A stretch of DNA of 16,294 nucleotides. Origin: CAWUEX02 sp963921305. Lineage in GTDB: Bacteria; Pseudomonadota; Alphaproteobacteria; Rhodospirillales; Rhodospirillaceae. The notes under the pieces were generated by a model, which had not been told where the DNA came from, did not search any database, and saw only the letters and a program-made list of their open reading frames with translations. The stretch covers positions 1 through 16,294 of the forward strand of contig CAWUEX030000004.1 in assembly GCA_963921305.4 (NCBI GenBank), given 5' to 3'. The position numbers and the translations under genes were made by a program. Positions 4,927 through 15,396 of this stretch are shown one piece after another; the first letter of the stretch is position 1, and the number at the start of each line of letters is the position of its first letter.

Positions 4927-5952
4927 TCAATCCGAGTGGCGGTAAGTCTGGCAGAAGCTGACGAAGGTTTGTTCGATGCTGGCGGCATCGAATGGGATGG
5001 GTTTGGCCCGGCACCATTTGCGGAAGGCTGAGGCGACCATTTCAACATCCGGGGTAGGCTTCGGAGCGTGTTCGCGGACGAGGTCGCCCCACGGGCAATA
5101 GCTGATCGAGCCATCGGCGGGGAACTCGATCACCACCGTTTCAGCAGTGCCATCGCGCCGGGCCTTGCGGCCGGTGCTCGCTGCATCCAGTTCGCGCTTG
5201 GTCTCGCGCTTCTGGTTCGGTTCCTTCTCGGTCCAAGAGATTGTTACGCTGGTCACCGTCCGCCCGGTCTTGTGAAGCGTGGCTGTCAGTGTCAGGCGTG
5301 ATAACTGGTTGATCTCGGCGATTGTAGCGTCGATCACATCCTTTTTGAGATTTGCAAACCGTTTTATCTTGCCGTCTTGCACACCGAGCACGGCCCGCAA
5401 TTCCGGCACGGTGAAGGTTTTGCAGGCGACATGATCGAGGTTGACCAGCGATGCAATGTGCTGAAACAGCAGGATTGAATATTTCGACGACAGCGCAAAG
5501 ACGGTATGGCGATCAAGGATGGCCCAATGGCAGGACAGCGCGGCCATTTCCCGGAATGCGCCACCGAACCACCACGCAACAAGCAAATCGTCGCTAACCT
5601 CGTGGCGGTAGTCGAGCTTGGCCCGATCAAGAAAACCGCCGATGATTTCGCACTGGGCTTCGGTATCGTCGAAGATCATCACGGCCCCCGCGAGTTGGGC
5701 AAATAGTTTGCGCAGTGTCGGGCGAGAGTGATTGCGCATCCCCTCGATGGCCTTGATGTCGGCAAGGCGAAATTCATGGCGCACATCATCGGCCATGCGC
5801 CCCCCGGCCTTGGCAATTAGCAGGTGCATCAGTTTGAGTGCTTCCGCTGATGGAGGGTTTTCGATGTAGACGCCCCGCGCCACCTCTGTGGGCAACACGG
5901 ATTTGGATGAATCAAAGGCGCGGTCTTGGGCAATTTGAGTGGTGCTGTTCAT
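4927..5952 (-). CDS. rep: Plasmid replication initiator protein, Rep_3 family (complete copy)
   Basis: This 341-aa protein has the organisation of iteron-binding initiators of the Rep_3 family (RepA/RepE/pi type), which bind origin iterons, open the origin and repress their own promoter as dimers. A first winged-helix region spans roughly residues 38-140. The second, about 150-243, is the most recognisable: SSKYSILLFQHIASL, then a TVPELRAVLGV helix-turn-helix, then an FANLKKDVIDATIAEIN helix, the classic order of conserved blocks in this family. Residues about 270-341 form a C-terminal extension ending in an AFRKWCRAKPIPFDAASIE stretch, of a kind I associate with alphaproteobacterial initiators. 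The ATG at 5952 is chosen because a TTGAAT/TATAAA promoter with 17-bp spacing ends six bases before it, implying a leaderless message; there is no Shine-Dalgarno. The nearest iteron starts about 44 bp upstream of the ATG. Family assignment is strong; iteron binding and autoregulation are inferred. Confidence 0.95.
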   Translation of the reverse strand: MNSTTQIAQDRAFDSSKSVLPTEVARGVYIENPPSAEALKLMHLLIAKAGGRMADDVRHEFRLADIKAIEGMRNHSRPTLRKLFAQLAGAVMIFDDTEAQCEIIGGFLDRAKLDYRHEVSDDLLVAWWFGGAFREMAALSCHWAILDRHTVFALSSKYSILLFQHIASLVNLDHVACKTFTVPELRAVLGVQDGKIKRFANLKKDVIDATIAEINQLSRLTLTATLHKTGRTVTSVTISWTEKEPNQKRETKRELDAASTGRKARRDGTAETVVIEFPADGSISYCPWGDLVREHAPKPTPDVEMVASAFRKWCRAKPIPFDAASIEQTFVSFCQTYRHSD

Positions 5953-5987
5953 GTAGATTTTATAAACATAATAAATCTACCATTCAA
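5953..5987 (-). promoter_or_regulatory. rep promoter and inverted-repeat operator, second unit
   Basis: Same element as 718-752, directly upstream of the complete rep at 4927-5952: TTGAAT, 17-bp spacer, TATAAA, with 8-bp inverted arms at 5953-5960 and 5973-5980. Confidence 0.7.
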
Positions 5988-5995
5988 TATGAGAT

Positions 5996-6058
5996 TGCGT
6001 CCCCATTTCCTACCTATGCGTCCCCATTTCCTACCTATGCGTCCCCATTTCCTACTTA
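5996..6058. repeat. Replication-origin iterons, second unit
   Basis: Identical to the iteron array at 761-823: three 21-bp direct repeats starting at 5996, 6017 and 6038, the last carrying the same single change. Confidence 0.88.
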
Positions 6059-6706
6059 TAAACGCTGTAACCCCCAGAAAACCGGGAAAAATTCGGCCAT
6101 GAACTTATAGAACTTATGAACAAGAAGGGGCGACCAAGCTAAAGAAGCTAAATTTTGGCTTGAATTACCCCTTACGGCCTTCGCTTCGCTACGGCCTAGG
6201 CGGCGTCCGCCTGATCGGCGGACAACCCATCCCGGTCAGTCGCCTAGCGGCTCCTTCCCCAGTCAGGGGGCAAGCCCCCTACGGCGCTCACGCGCCTACC
6301 CCCATACGGCTCGGGAAGAGGATCGAGCAGATAGCCAGTGCTCAAATCGAGAGATTGCGGAACTGGGGACGTTCCCGGCTGGATGGAAGATAGGCCAGAG
6401 CACAGGGCAGGAAGCCGGGAGAACGCAAGATCATCCATTCTCCCGGCAAAGCCCCGGCGATCCGTAGTACCAGAGCCGCCGCCCTTCCCCATGCCTGACG
6501 GAGGGCGGTTCTTGACCGTAGCCAGGTCGAGCCGGAAGGCAAGCGGCAGATCGATCAGCCGACGGCCTTGTCGCCTTCATGAAATGCCATCGGAAAAATC
6601 CTTAGGGTGTCATTTCGCCCCGTACCGGAATCGACCCGTTCTTGCGCTTCGGTTTGCAATCTGGCTCGATGTAACAAAAATCTAGTTGGCTAAAAAGGGC
6701 GCTTTT

Positions 6707-6943
6707 GTGACTGACAATGTAACGAACGAATTGCTCCTTGAGCATATGAAACGACTGCAATCGGATATGAGTGCGGTAAAGTCTGATGTGGCACAGATCA
6801 AGACCGAACTGGTCGCTGTGAAGACGCATATCGGTGCCTTGGTGACGTCTTCATCGAACCAAGACGCCACAGTCCTCGACCTATCAAATCGCGTCGAACG
6901 TATCGAGCGGCGGCTTGATCTGATCGACATGCCTGCCGAATAG
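6707..6943 (+). CDS. Small coiled-coil protein of unknown function, second unit
   Basis: Identical translation to 1472-1708, with the same AAGGG ribosome-binding site seven bases before the GTG start. Confidence 0.72.
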   Translation: MTDNVTNELLLEHMKRLQSDMSAVKSDVAQIKTELVAVKTHIGALVTSSSNQDATVLDLSNRVERIERRLDLIDMPAE

Positions 6944-7080
6944 GACCCTGTTCGGCGCAGGGATAATACCGGGCCATCGCGTCCAGGCCGGACGGAAACC
7001 GGGAAGCGAACGCGATGGCGACCGAGGCTACAAATCCAAGGGGTTCCACTGCCTAACGTCGGTTTGTAAACCGCTACAGT

Positions 7081-7482
7081 TTATTCCCAGTACAAATAGG
7101 CCATAATCGCTGAGGGCAGCCAGATCAAACAAACCGCTACGATAGACAGAAGCGCTTCGTCGTAGTGCAAGCCCACGTATACTAACACCCCTATCCAAGT
7201 GGTTGTGAATACCATAAATACGCAAACTACTATTTTTGCATGCGCTTTAGGGAAAAGCTTAAATGTTGCAATGAATGCACAACCTGCGGCAAGCCCTGCT
7301 ATTAGGAGAGCCTGAAGTATCAACTGCGCTGGCGTTGCGCCGTATTCCATGTACCCCGGAACAAATATAATTCCATATATATTGAAAATATACGGAAGTA
7401 TTTTGTTGCATAAAAAATATAAAGAAGCGTGCAGAATGCAGCAAAAAATAGAAGCAAATAAAGTTTGCCAAATATTTTTCAC
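7081..7482 (-). CDS. Small integral membrane protein, second unit
   Basis: Identical translation to the 133-aa, four-helix protein described at 1846-2247, with the same GTG start. Confidence 0.7.
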   Translation of the reverse strand: MKNIWQTLFASIFCCILHASLYFLCNKILPYIFNIYGIIFVPGYMEYGATPAQLILQALLIAGLAAGCAFIATFKLFPKAHAKIVVCVFMVFTTTWIGVLVYVGLHYDEALLSIVAVCLIWLPSAIMAYLYWE

Positions 7483-7869
7483 TATAATTTTCCGCTGTCA
7501 GCGTCACAGGCGCGCCGATATGTTTTAGCCCGCCCCGCCGCGATTTCTGCAATCACGATCGGAGGCTTGTCCCACGCGCCCGACCGGCGCAGCGAAAGGA
7601 AAACGCGGGCTTGTTGACTGTAGACAGGGCGAGCCGGAAGGCAAGCGGCTGATCGATCAGCCGGGCGCGTTTCGTCCGCTTCGGTATCGAGGTCATGGCG
7701 GAGATCGGCGGCCCTTGGGGGCAAAGGCATAACCGGCATTTTGCGCAGCGAAAAATTTTTGCAAATTTTTCGCTGCCTGTAGTCACCTCGAAACCCGCCC
7801 GCGATCTGGCGGCAGATCGAGGCACCCGCCGACCGCCACCAGAACGGCGCTATGCGGCGACTGGGGGCC

Positions 7870-8493
7870 AGCGTAGAGCGCGATGAGCGGTTTCCGAGGG
7901 GTAGGGTACCCGGCAGGCCCTCGACGCGCCCAGAGCGGCTTCCAGCGGTATTCCTGAGCGCCGTAGAGCGCGATGAGCGGTTACCGGGGGGGGTAGGGTA
8001 CCCGGCGGCCCTCGACGCGTCCCAGATCGGTGTTTCCTGCTGACGGTGAGCGCCGTAGAGCGCGATGAGCGATTTCCGGGGGGTAGGGTACCCGGCGGCC
8101 CTCGACGCGTCCCAGATCGGTGTTTCCTGCTGACGGTGAGCGCCGTAGAGCGCGATGAGCGATTTCCGGGGGGTAGGGTACCCGGCGGCCCTCGACGCGT
8201 CCCAGATCGGTGTTTCCTGCTGACGGTGAGCGCCGTAGAGCGCGATGAGCGATTTCCGGGGGGTAGGGTACCCGGCGGCCCTCGACGCGTCCCAGATCGG
8301 TGTTTCCTGCTGACGGTGAGCGCCGTAGAGCGCGATGAGCGGTTTCCGGGGGGTAGGGTACCCGGCGGCCCTCGACGCGTCCCAGATCGGTGTTTCCTGC
8401 TGACGGTGAGCGCCGTAGAGCGCGATGAGCGGTTTCCGGGGGGGGGGGGGTAGGGTACCCGGCAGGCCCTCGACGCGCCCCGAACGGCTTCCA
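7870..8493. repeat. Tandem array of about 90-bp repeats, second unit
   Basis: Same seven-copy array as 2635-3258, including the 8-G and 13-G runs (the latter at 8438-8450). Confidence 0.95.
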
Positions 8494-8499
8494 GCCCCG

Positions 8500-9963
8500 T
8501 TATTGGAAGGCCTTGTACCAGCTGCCGGATGGCGTCTGCTTCCAGACACCCGGTCCGCTGAAGCGCGTTTTCGGCGACGCCGCCGCTTCCCAGCCCCAGG
8601 CGCGGATCACCTGATCAAACACCTCGGCACCGGTCGTTCCCTTTTCCATCGTGAACAGAGCCCTGCGTCCGTTGCCATAGGCGACTGCCAGGTCGATCCA
8701 GTTGCGGTCGCGCATCAGGCTCAGATTGAGTTCCACCGCTTCGGAAAAATCGTTCAGCGCGATCATGAAGAAACTGTCGGTAATCTTGGCAGGCACCGCG
8801 GTCAGCCGGTCTCCGGTATCCTCTTCCGTCTGCTTCATGGCGAAGTTCTGGATGGACCGGATGCCGTTGCCGTCGAACGATTCTCCCAGCACGAAGATAA
8901 TTTCGATGATGTGACTGGCCGGCAGCGAGCCGTCGGCATTGCGCTTGATGGTCATGATGGCGCTGAGACCCTTGCTGGGGACCTCGATATTCGCCTGGAT
9001 AGCCGGTTCCGGCGGCAGGTCATCGCCGGGTGATTCGCGCACGATGTTCCATACGACTCGTCCATCGTCCGCGGTTGTCCTGCTGGCCGTCAGTTCCTCA
9101 TAGAGGATCATCTTCTCGCCCCTCGGAACAAACCTGAGGACGGGAAGTTTATGAGGGAGGGGGGCTTCGGGCCGTGGCGTGGGCACAGGCGGGTTTTTTG
9201 CCCGCGTTGCCAGTTTGCGCGTCCGCTTTCGCGACACTGGTGGACGGCGCAGGAAGCCCCGTTGAGCCATCGGAGCCGGCGGCTTCGATGCCGGCGGCGG
9301 CCTGACCAACTCGATCTTCGGCAGAACCGGCATCTGTTCTGATGTTGGCACCCTGCCGGTGGTCACATTGTAGGTTAGCATCTCTTCGCGGGTCAGAAAT
9401 CGAATGTCATCTGATTCGATCTGCAGGGCCAAGCTCAGGAGACCGGTGTCCACGCCCATCTCCCCCATATATTCGATGAGTTTCGCGGTGATTTCCTGCA
9501 CGGTCGACACAGCCACCTTGGATTCGGGGATTGCTTTCGCAAACCATACCTTGTGAACCCCGATGGATCCGGGTTCGGCAAATCTGATTGATCCCCCCAT
9601 GAACGCATAGGCACAGGCAGACATGCACGAATTATCGCGCTCCTGAAACGTCGCGAGGTCGAAACTGCGGATTTCCCGGCCCAGCTCTAGAGCCTTGAGG
9701 ATCATACCGCCACGGCTGCTGAAGGTCAGCGCCTGCGGATTGTGCCGGATGACAGCCGCACGAAATTCCCCGACGTCATCGGATTTCTCGAAACTGCCAT
9801 CAACGACCAGATACCGAAACCCGTCAACCGTTTTTTCGAGATAGGACAGATCGGCCAAGGCTGGTTTGCCCGAAACGGCCAGAAGCAGCGTCAGCCAAGT
9901 CAATCGTCGAAGCGTGCCCAATCGATCCCCCCCAACCAAACCTATTATACCCGATCTCGGCAT
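8500..9963 (-). CDS. Exported ClpP/crotonase-fold protease-like protein, second unit
   Basis: Identical translation to the 487-aa protein described at 3265-4728. The alternative TTG start is at 9921. Confidence 0.85.
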   Translation of the reverse strand: MPRSGIIGLVGGDRLGTLRRLTWLTLLLAVSGKPALADLSYLEKTVDGFRYLVVDGSFEKSDDVGEFRAAVIRHNPQALTFSSRGGMILKALELGREIRSFDLATFQERDNSCMSACAYAFMGGSIRFAEPGSIGVHKVWFAKAIPESKVAVSTVQEITAKLIEYMGEMGVDTGLLSLALQIESDDIRFLTREEMLTYNVTTGRVPTSEQMPVLPKIELVRPPPASKPPAPMAQRGFLRRPPVSRKRTRKLATRAKNPPVPTPRPEAPLPHKLPVLRFVPRGEKMILYEELTASRTTADDGRVVWNIVRESPGDDLPPEPAIQANIEVPSKGLSAIMTIKRNADGSLPASHIIEIIFVLGESFDGNGIRSIQNFAMKQTEEDTGDRLTAVPAKITDSFFMIALNDFSEAVELNLSLMRDRNWIDLAVAYGNGRRALFTMEKGTTGAEVFDQVIRAWGWEAAASPKTRFSGPGVWKQTPSGSWYKAFQ

Positions 9964-10074
9964 GTTGCGCTTCGTCTGCCAGTTTCACCATACGACGAAC
10001 AGTCGAGGTTCAGGAATGGCCGATGGCCGATCGGCGGCCACCCGAATGTGGTAACGATGGTTCCGATACCTGCA

Positions 10075-10105
10075 AGGGCGCACTTACGAGTTGCGATGCA
10101 ACTCG
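10075..10105 (-). other. Origin of transfer, MOBQ/RSF1010 type, second unit
   Basis: Same element as 4840-4870: 8-bp inverted repeat followed by TAAGTGCGCCCT on the minus strand. Confidence 0.85.
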
Positions 10106-10161
10106 GTTCAAAAACCGGGATCCCGGTCTATCCGCAGCGCCAAAAAAACCCCGCGCAACAG

Positions 10162-11187
10162 TCAATCCGAGTGGCGGTAAGTCTGGCAGAAGCTGACGAA
10201 GGTTTGTTCGATGCTGGCGGCATCGAATGGGATGGGTTTGGCCCGGCACCATTTGCGGAAGGCTGAGGCGACCATTTCAACATCCGGGGTAGGCTTCGGA
10301 GCGTGTTCGCGGACGAGGTCGCCCCACGGGCAATAGCTGATCGAGCCATCGGCGGGGAACTCGATCACCACCGTTTCAGCAGTGCCATCGCGCCGGGCCT
10401 TGCGGCCGGTGCTCGCTGCATCCAGTTCGCGCTTGGTCTCGCGCTTCTGGTTCGGTTCCTTCTCGGTCCAAGAGATTGTTACGCTGGTCACCGTCCGCCC
10501 GGTCTTGTGAAGCGTGGCTGTCAGTGTCAGGCGTGATAACTGGTTGATCTCGGCGATTGTAGCGTCGATCACATCCTTTTTGAGATTTGCAAACCGTTTT
10601 ATCTTGCCGTCTTGCACACCGAGCACGGCCCGCAATTCCGGCACGGTGAAGGTTTTGCAGGCGACATGATCGAGGTTGACCAGCGATGCAATGTGCTGAA
10701 ACAGCAGGATTGAATATTTCGACGACAGCGCAAAGACGGTATGGCGATCAAGGATGGCCCAATGGCAGGACAGCGCGGCCATTTCCCGGAATGCGCCACC
10801 GAACCACCACGCAACAAGCAAATCGTCGCTAACCTCGTGGCGGTAGTCGAGCTTGGCCCGATCAAGAAAACCGCCGATGATTTCGCACTGGGCTTCGGTA
10901 TCGTCGAAGATCATCACGGCCCCCGCGAGTTGGGCAAATAGTTTGCGCAGTGTCGGGCGAGAGTGATTGCGCATCCCCTCGATGGCCTTGATGTCGGCAA
11001 GGCGAAATTCATGGCGCACATCATCGGCCATGCGCCCCCCGGCCTTGGCAATTAGCAGGTGCATCAGTTTGAGTGCTTCCGCTGATGGAGGGTTTTCGAT
11101 GTAGACGCCCCGCGCCACCTCTGTGGGCAACACGGATTTGGATGAATCAAAGGCGCGGTCTTGGGCAATTTGAGTGGTGCTGTTCAT
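10162..11187 (-). CDS. rep: Plasmid replication initiator, Rep_3 family (complete copy)
   Basis: Third-unit copy, with a translation identical to the 341-aa initiator at 4927-5952, where it is described. Promoter, inverted repeat and iterons are repeated upstream at 11188-11293. Confidence 0.95.
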   Translation of the reverse strand: MNSTTQIAQDRAFDSSKSVLPTEVARGVYIENPPSAEALKLMHLLIAKAGGRMADDVRHEFRLADIKAIEGMRNHSRPTLRKLFAQLAGAVMIFDDTEAQCEIIGGFLDRAKLDYRHEVSDDLLVAWWFGGAFREMAALSCHWAILDRHTVFALSSKYSILLFQHIASLVNLDHVACKTFTVPELRAVLGVQDGKIKRFANLKKDVIDATIAEINQLSRLTLTATLHKTGRTVTSVTISWTEKEPNQKRETKRELDAASTGRKARRDGTAETVVIEFPADGSISYCPWGDLVREHAPKPTPDVEMVASAFRKWCRAKPIPFDAASIEQTFVSFCQTYRHSD

Positions 11188-11222
11188 GTAGATTTTATAA
11201 ACATAATAAATCTACCATTCAA
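11188..11222 (-). promoter_or_regulatory. rep promoter and inverted-repeat operator, third unit
   Basis: Same element as 718-752, upstream of rep at 10162-11187. Confidence 0.7.
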
Positions 11223-11230
11223 TATGAGAT

Positions 11231-11293
11231 TGCGTCCCCATTTCCTACCTATGCGTCCCCATTTCCTACCTATGCGTCCCCATTTCCTACTTA
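11231..11293. repeat. Replication-origin iterons, third unit
   Basis: Identical to the iteron array at 761-823: three 21-bp direct repeats starting at 11231, 11252 and 11273. Confidence 0.88.
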
Positions 11294-11941
11294 TAAACGC
11301 TGTAACCCCCAGAAAACCGGGAAAAATTCGGCCATGAACTTATAGAACTTATGAACAAGAAGGGGCGACCAAGCTAAAGAAGCTAAATTTTGGCTTGAAT
11401 TACCCCTTACGGCCTTCGCTTCGCTACGGCCTAGGCGGCGTCCGCCTGATCGGCGGACAACCCATCCCGGTCAGTCGCCTAGCGGCTCCTTCCCCAGTCA
11501 GGGGGCAAGCCCCCTACGGCGCTCACGCGCCTACCCCCATACGGCTCGGGAAGAGGATCGAGCAGATAGCCAGTGCTCAAATCGAGAGATTGCGGAACTG
11601 GGGACGTTCCCGGCTGGATGGAAGATAGGCCAGAGCACAGGGCAGGAAGCCGGGAGAACGCAAGATCATCCATTCTCCCGGCAAAGCCCCGGCGATCCGT
11701 AGTACCAGAGCCGCCGCCCTTCCCCATGCCTGACGGAGGGCGGTTCTTGACCGTAGCCAGGTCGAGCCGGAAGGCAAGCGGCAGATCGATCAGCCGACGG
11801 CCTTGTCGCCTTCATGAAATGCCATCGGAAAAATCCTTAGGGTGTCATTTCGCCCCGTACCGGAATCGACCCGTTCTTGCGCTTCGGTTTGCAATCTGGC
11901 TCGATGTAACAAAAATCTAGTTGGCTAAAAAGGGCGCTTTT

Positions 11942-12178
11942 GTGACTGACAATGTAACGAACGAATTGCTCCTTGAGCATATGAAACGACTGCAATCGGA
12001 TATGAGTGCGGTAAAGTCTGATGTGGCACAGATCAAGACCGAACTGGTCGCTGTGAAGACGCATATCGGTGCCTTGGTGACGTCTTCATCGAACCAAGAC
12101 GCCACAGTCCTCGACCTATCAAATCGCGTCGAACGTATCGAGCGGCGGCTTGATCTGATCGACATGCCTGCCGAATAG
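11942..12178 (+). CDS. Small coiled-coil protein of unknown function, third unit
   Basis: Identical translation to 1472-1708; same GTG start and upstream AAGGG. Confidence 0.72.
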   Translation: MTDNVTNELLLEHMKRLQSDMSAVKSDVAQIKTELVAVKTHIGALVTSSSNQDATVLDLSNRVERIERRLDLIDMPAE

Positions 12179-12315
12179 GACCCTGTTCGGCGCAGGGATA
12201 ATACCGGGCCATCGCGTCCAGGCCGGACGGAAACCGGGAAGCGAACGCGATGGCGACCGAGGCTACAAATCCAAGGGGTTCCACTGCCTAACGTCGGTTT
12301 GTAAACCGCTACAGT

Positions 12316-12717
12316 TTATTCCCAGTACAAATAGGCCATAATCGCTGAGGGCAGCCAGATCAAACAAACCGCTACGATAGACAGAAGCGCTTCGTCGTAG
12401 TGCAAGCCCACGTATACTAACACCCCTATCCAAGTGGTTGTGAATACCATAAATACGCAAACTACTATTTTTGCATGCGCTTTAGGGAAAAGCTTAAATG
12501 TTGCAATGAATGCACAACCTGCGGCAAGCCCTGCTATTAGGAGAGCCTGAAGTATCAACTGCGCTGGCGTTGCGCCGTATTCCATGTACCCCGGAACAAA
12601 TATAATTCCATATATATTGAAAATATACGGAAGTATTTTGTTGCATAAAAAATATAAAGAAGCGTGCAGAATGCAGCAAAAAATAGAAGCAAATAAAGTT
12701 TGCCAAATATTTTTCAC
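12316..12717 (-). CDS. Small integral membrane protein, third unit
   Basis: Identical translation to the 133-aa, four-helix protein described at 1846-2247. Confidence 0.7.
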   Translation of the reverse strand: MKNIWQTLFASIFCCILHASLYFLCNKILPYIFNIYGIIFVPGYMEYGATPAQLILQALLIAGLAAGCAFIATFKLFPKAHAKIVVCVFMVFTTTWIGVLVYVGLHYDEALLSIVAVCLIWLPSAIMAYLYWE

Positions 12718-13104
12718 TATAATTTTCCGCTGTCAGCGTCACAGGCGCGCCGATATGTTTTAGCCCGCCCCGCCGCGATTTCTGCAATCACGATCGGAGG
12801 CTTGTCCCACGCGCCCGACCGGCGCAGCGAAAGGAAAACGCGGGCTTGTTGACTGTAGACAGGGCGAGCCGGAAGGCAAGCGGCTGATCGATCAGCCGGG
12901 CGCGTTTCGTCCGCTTCGGTATCGAGGTCATGGCGGAGATCGGCGGCCCTTGGGGGCAAAGGCATAACCGGCATTTTGCGCAGCGAAAAATTTTTGCAAA
13001 TTTTTCGCTGCCTGTAGTCACCTCGAAACCCGCCCGCGATCTGGCGGCAGATCGAGGCACCCGCCGACCGCCACCAGAACGGCGCTATGCGGCGACTGGG
13101 GGCC

Positions 13105-13728
13105 AGCGTAGAGCGCGATGAGCGGTTTCCGAGGGGTAGGGTACCCGGCAGGCCCTCGACGCGCCCAGAGCGGCTTCCAGCGGTATTCCTGAGCGCCGTA
13201 GAGCGCGATGAGCGGTTACCGGGGGGGGTAGGGTACCCGGCGGCCCTCGACGCGTCCCAGATCGGTGTTTCCTGCTGACGGTGAGCGCCGTAGAGCGCGA
13301 TGAGCGATTTCCGGGGGGTAGGGTACCCGGCGGCCCTCGACGCGTCCCAGATCGGTGTTTCCTGCTGACGGTGAGCGCCGTAGAGCGCGATGAGCGATTT
13401 CCGGGGGGTAGGGTACCCGGCGGCCCTCGACGCGTCCCAGATCGGTGTTTCCTGCTGACGGTGAGCGCCGTAGAGCGCGATGAGCGATTTCCGGGGGGTA
13501 GGGTACCCGGCGGCCCTCGACGCGTCCCAGATCGGTGTTTCCTGCTGACGGTGAGCGCCGTAGAGCGCGATGAGCGGTTTCCGGGGGGTAGGGTACCCGG
13601 CGGCCCTCGACGCGTCCCAGATCGGTGTTTCCTGCTGACGGTGAGCGCCGTAGAGCGCGATGAGCGGTTTCCGGGGGGGGGGGGGTAGGGTACCCGGCAG
13701 GCCCTCGACGCGCCCCGAACGGCTTCCA
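13105..13728. repeat. Tandem array of about 90-bp repeats, third unit
   Basis: Same seven-copy array as 2635-3258, including the 13-G run at 13673-13685. Confidence 0.95.
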
Positions 13729-13734
13729 GCCCCG

Positions 13735-15198
13735 TTATTGGAAGGCCTTGTACCAGCTGCCGGATGGCGTCTGCTTCCAGACACCCGGTCCGCTGAAGCG
13801 CGTTTTCGGCGACGCCGCCGCTTCCCAGCCCCAGGCGCGGATCACCTGATCAAACACCTCGGCACCGGTCGTTCCCTTTTCCATCGTGAACAGAGCCCTG
13901 CGTCCGTTGCCATAGGCGACTGCCAGGTCGATCCAGTTGCGGTCGCGCATCAGGCTCAGATTGAGTTCCACCGCTTCGGAAAAATCGTTCAGCGCGATCA
14001 TGAAGAAACTGTCGGTAATCTTGGCAGGCACCGCGGTCAGCCGGTCTCCGGTATCCTCTTCCGTCTGCTTCATGGCGAAGTTCTGGATGGACCGGATGCC
14101 GTTGCCGTCGAACGATTCTCCCAGCACGAAGATAATTTCGATGATGTGACTGGCCGGCAGCGAGCCGTCGGCATTGCGCTTGATGGTCATGATGGCGCTG
14201 AGACCCTTGCTGGGGACCTCGATATTCGCCTGGATAGCCGGTTCCGGCGGCAGGTCATCGCCGGGTGATTCGCGCACGATGTTCCATACGACTCGTCCAT
14301 CGTCCGCGGTTGTCCTGCTGGCCGTCAGTTCCTCATAGAGGATCATCTTCTCGCCCCTCGGAACAAACCTGAGGACGGGAAGTTTATGAGGGAGGGGGGC
14401 TTCGGGCCGTGGCGTGGGCACAGGCGGGTTTTTTGCCCGCGTTGCCAGTTTGCGCGTCCGCTTTCGCGACACTGGTGGACGGCGCAGGAAGCCCCGTTGA
14501 GCCATCGGAGCCGGCGGCTTCGATGCCGGCGGCGGCCTGACCAACTCGATCTTCGGCAGAACCGGCATCTGTTCTGATGTTGGCACCCTGCCGGTGGTCA
14601 CATTGTAGGTTAGCATCTCTTCGCGGGTCAGAAATCGAATGTCATCTGATTCGATCTGCAGGGCCAAGCTCAGGAGACCGGTGTCCACGCCCATCTCCCC
14701 CATATATTCGATGAGTTTCGCGGTGATTTCCTGCACGGTCGACACAGCCACCTTGGATTCGGGGATTGCTTTCGCAAACCATACCTTGTGAACCCCGATG
14801 GATCCGGGTTCGGCAAATCTGATTGATCCCCCCATGAACGCATAGGCACAGGCAGACATGCACGAATTATCGCGCTCCTGAAACGTCGCGAGGTCGAAAC
14901 TGCGGATTTCCCGGCCCAGCTCTAGAGCCTTGAGGATCATACCGCCACGGCTGCTGAAGGTCAGCGCCTGCGGATTGTGCCGGATGACAGCCGCACGAAA
15001 TTCCCCGACGTCATCGGATTTCTCGAAACTGCCATCAACGACCAGATACCGAAACCCGTCAACCGTTTTTTCGAGATAGGACAGATCGGCCAAGGCTGGT
15101 TTGCCCGAAACGGCCAGAAGCAGCGTCAGCCAAGTCAATCGTCGAAGCGTGCCCAATCGATCCCCCCCAACCAAACCTATTATACCCGATCTCGGCAT
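13735..15198 (-). CDS. Exported ClpP/crotonase-fold protease-like protein, third unit
   Basis: Identical translation to the 487-aa protein described at 3265-4728. The alternative TTG start is at 15156. Confidence 0.85.
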   Translation of the reverse strand: MPRSGIIGLVGGDRLGTLRRLTWLTLLLAVSGKPALADLSYLEKTVDGFRYLVVDGSFEKSDDVGEFRAAVIRHNPQALTFSSRGGMILKALELGREIRSFDLATFQERDNSCMSACAYAFMGGSIRFAEPGSIGVHKVWFAKAIPESKVAVSTVQEITAKLIEYMGEMGVDTGLLSLALQIESDDIRFLTREEMLTYNVTTGRVPTSEQMPVLPKIELVRPPPASKPPAPMAQRGFLRRPPVSRKRTRKLATRAKNPPVPTPRPEAPLPHKLPVLRFVPRGEKMILYEELTASRTTADDGRVVWNIVRESPGDDLPPEPAIQANIEVPSKGLSAIMTIKRNADGSLPASHIIEIIFVLGESFDGNGIRSIQNFAMKQTEEDTGDRLTAVPAKITDSFFMIALNDFSEAVELNLSLMRDRNWIDLAVAYGNGRRALFTMEKGTTGAEVFDQVIRAWGWEAAASPKTRFSGPGVWKQTPSGSWYKAFQ

Positions 15199-15309
15199 GT
15201 TGCGCTTCGTCTGCCAGTTTCACCATACGACGAACAGTCGAGGTTCAGGAATGGCCGATGGCCGATCGGCGGCCACCCGAATGTGGTAACGATGGTTCCG
15301 ATACCTGCA

Positions 15310-15340
15310 AGGGCGCACTTACGAGTTGCGATGCAACTCG
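15310..15340 (-). other. Origin of transfer, MOBQ/RSF1010 type, third unit
   Basis: Same element as 4840-4870: 8-bp inverted repeat followed by TAAGTGCGCCCT on the minus strand. Confidence 0.85.
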
Positions 15341-15396
15341 GTTCAAAAACCGGGATCCCGGTCTATCCGCAGCGCCAAAAAAACCCCGCGCAACAG

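Noticed and set aside
4507..5031. Plus-strand 174-codon frame
   Set aside because: It is antisense to the start of the protease-like gene and the end of rep and spans the oriT; no recognisable product.
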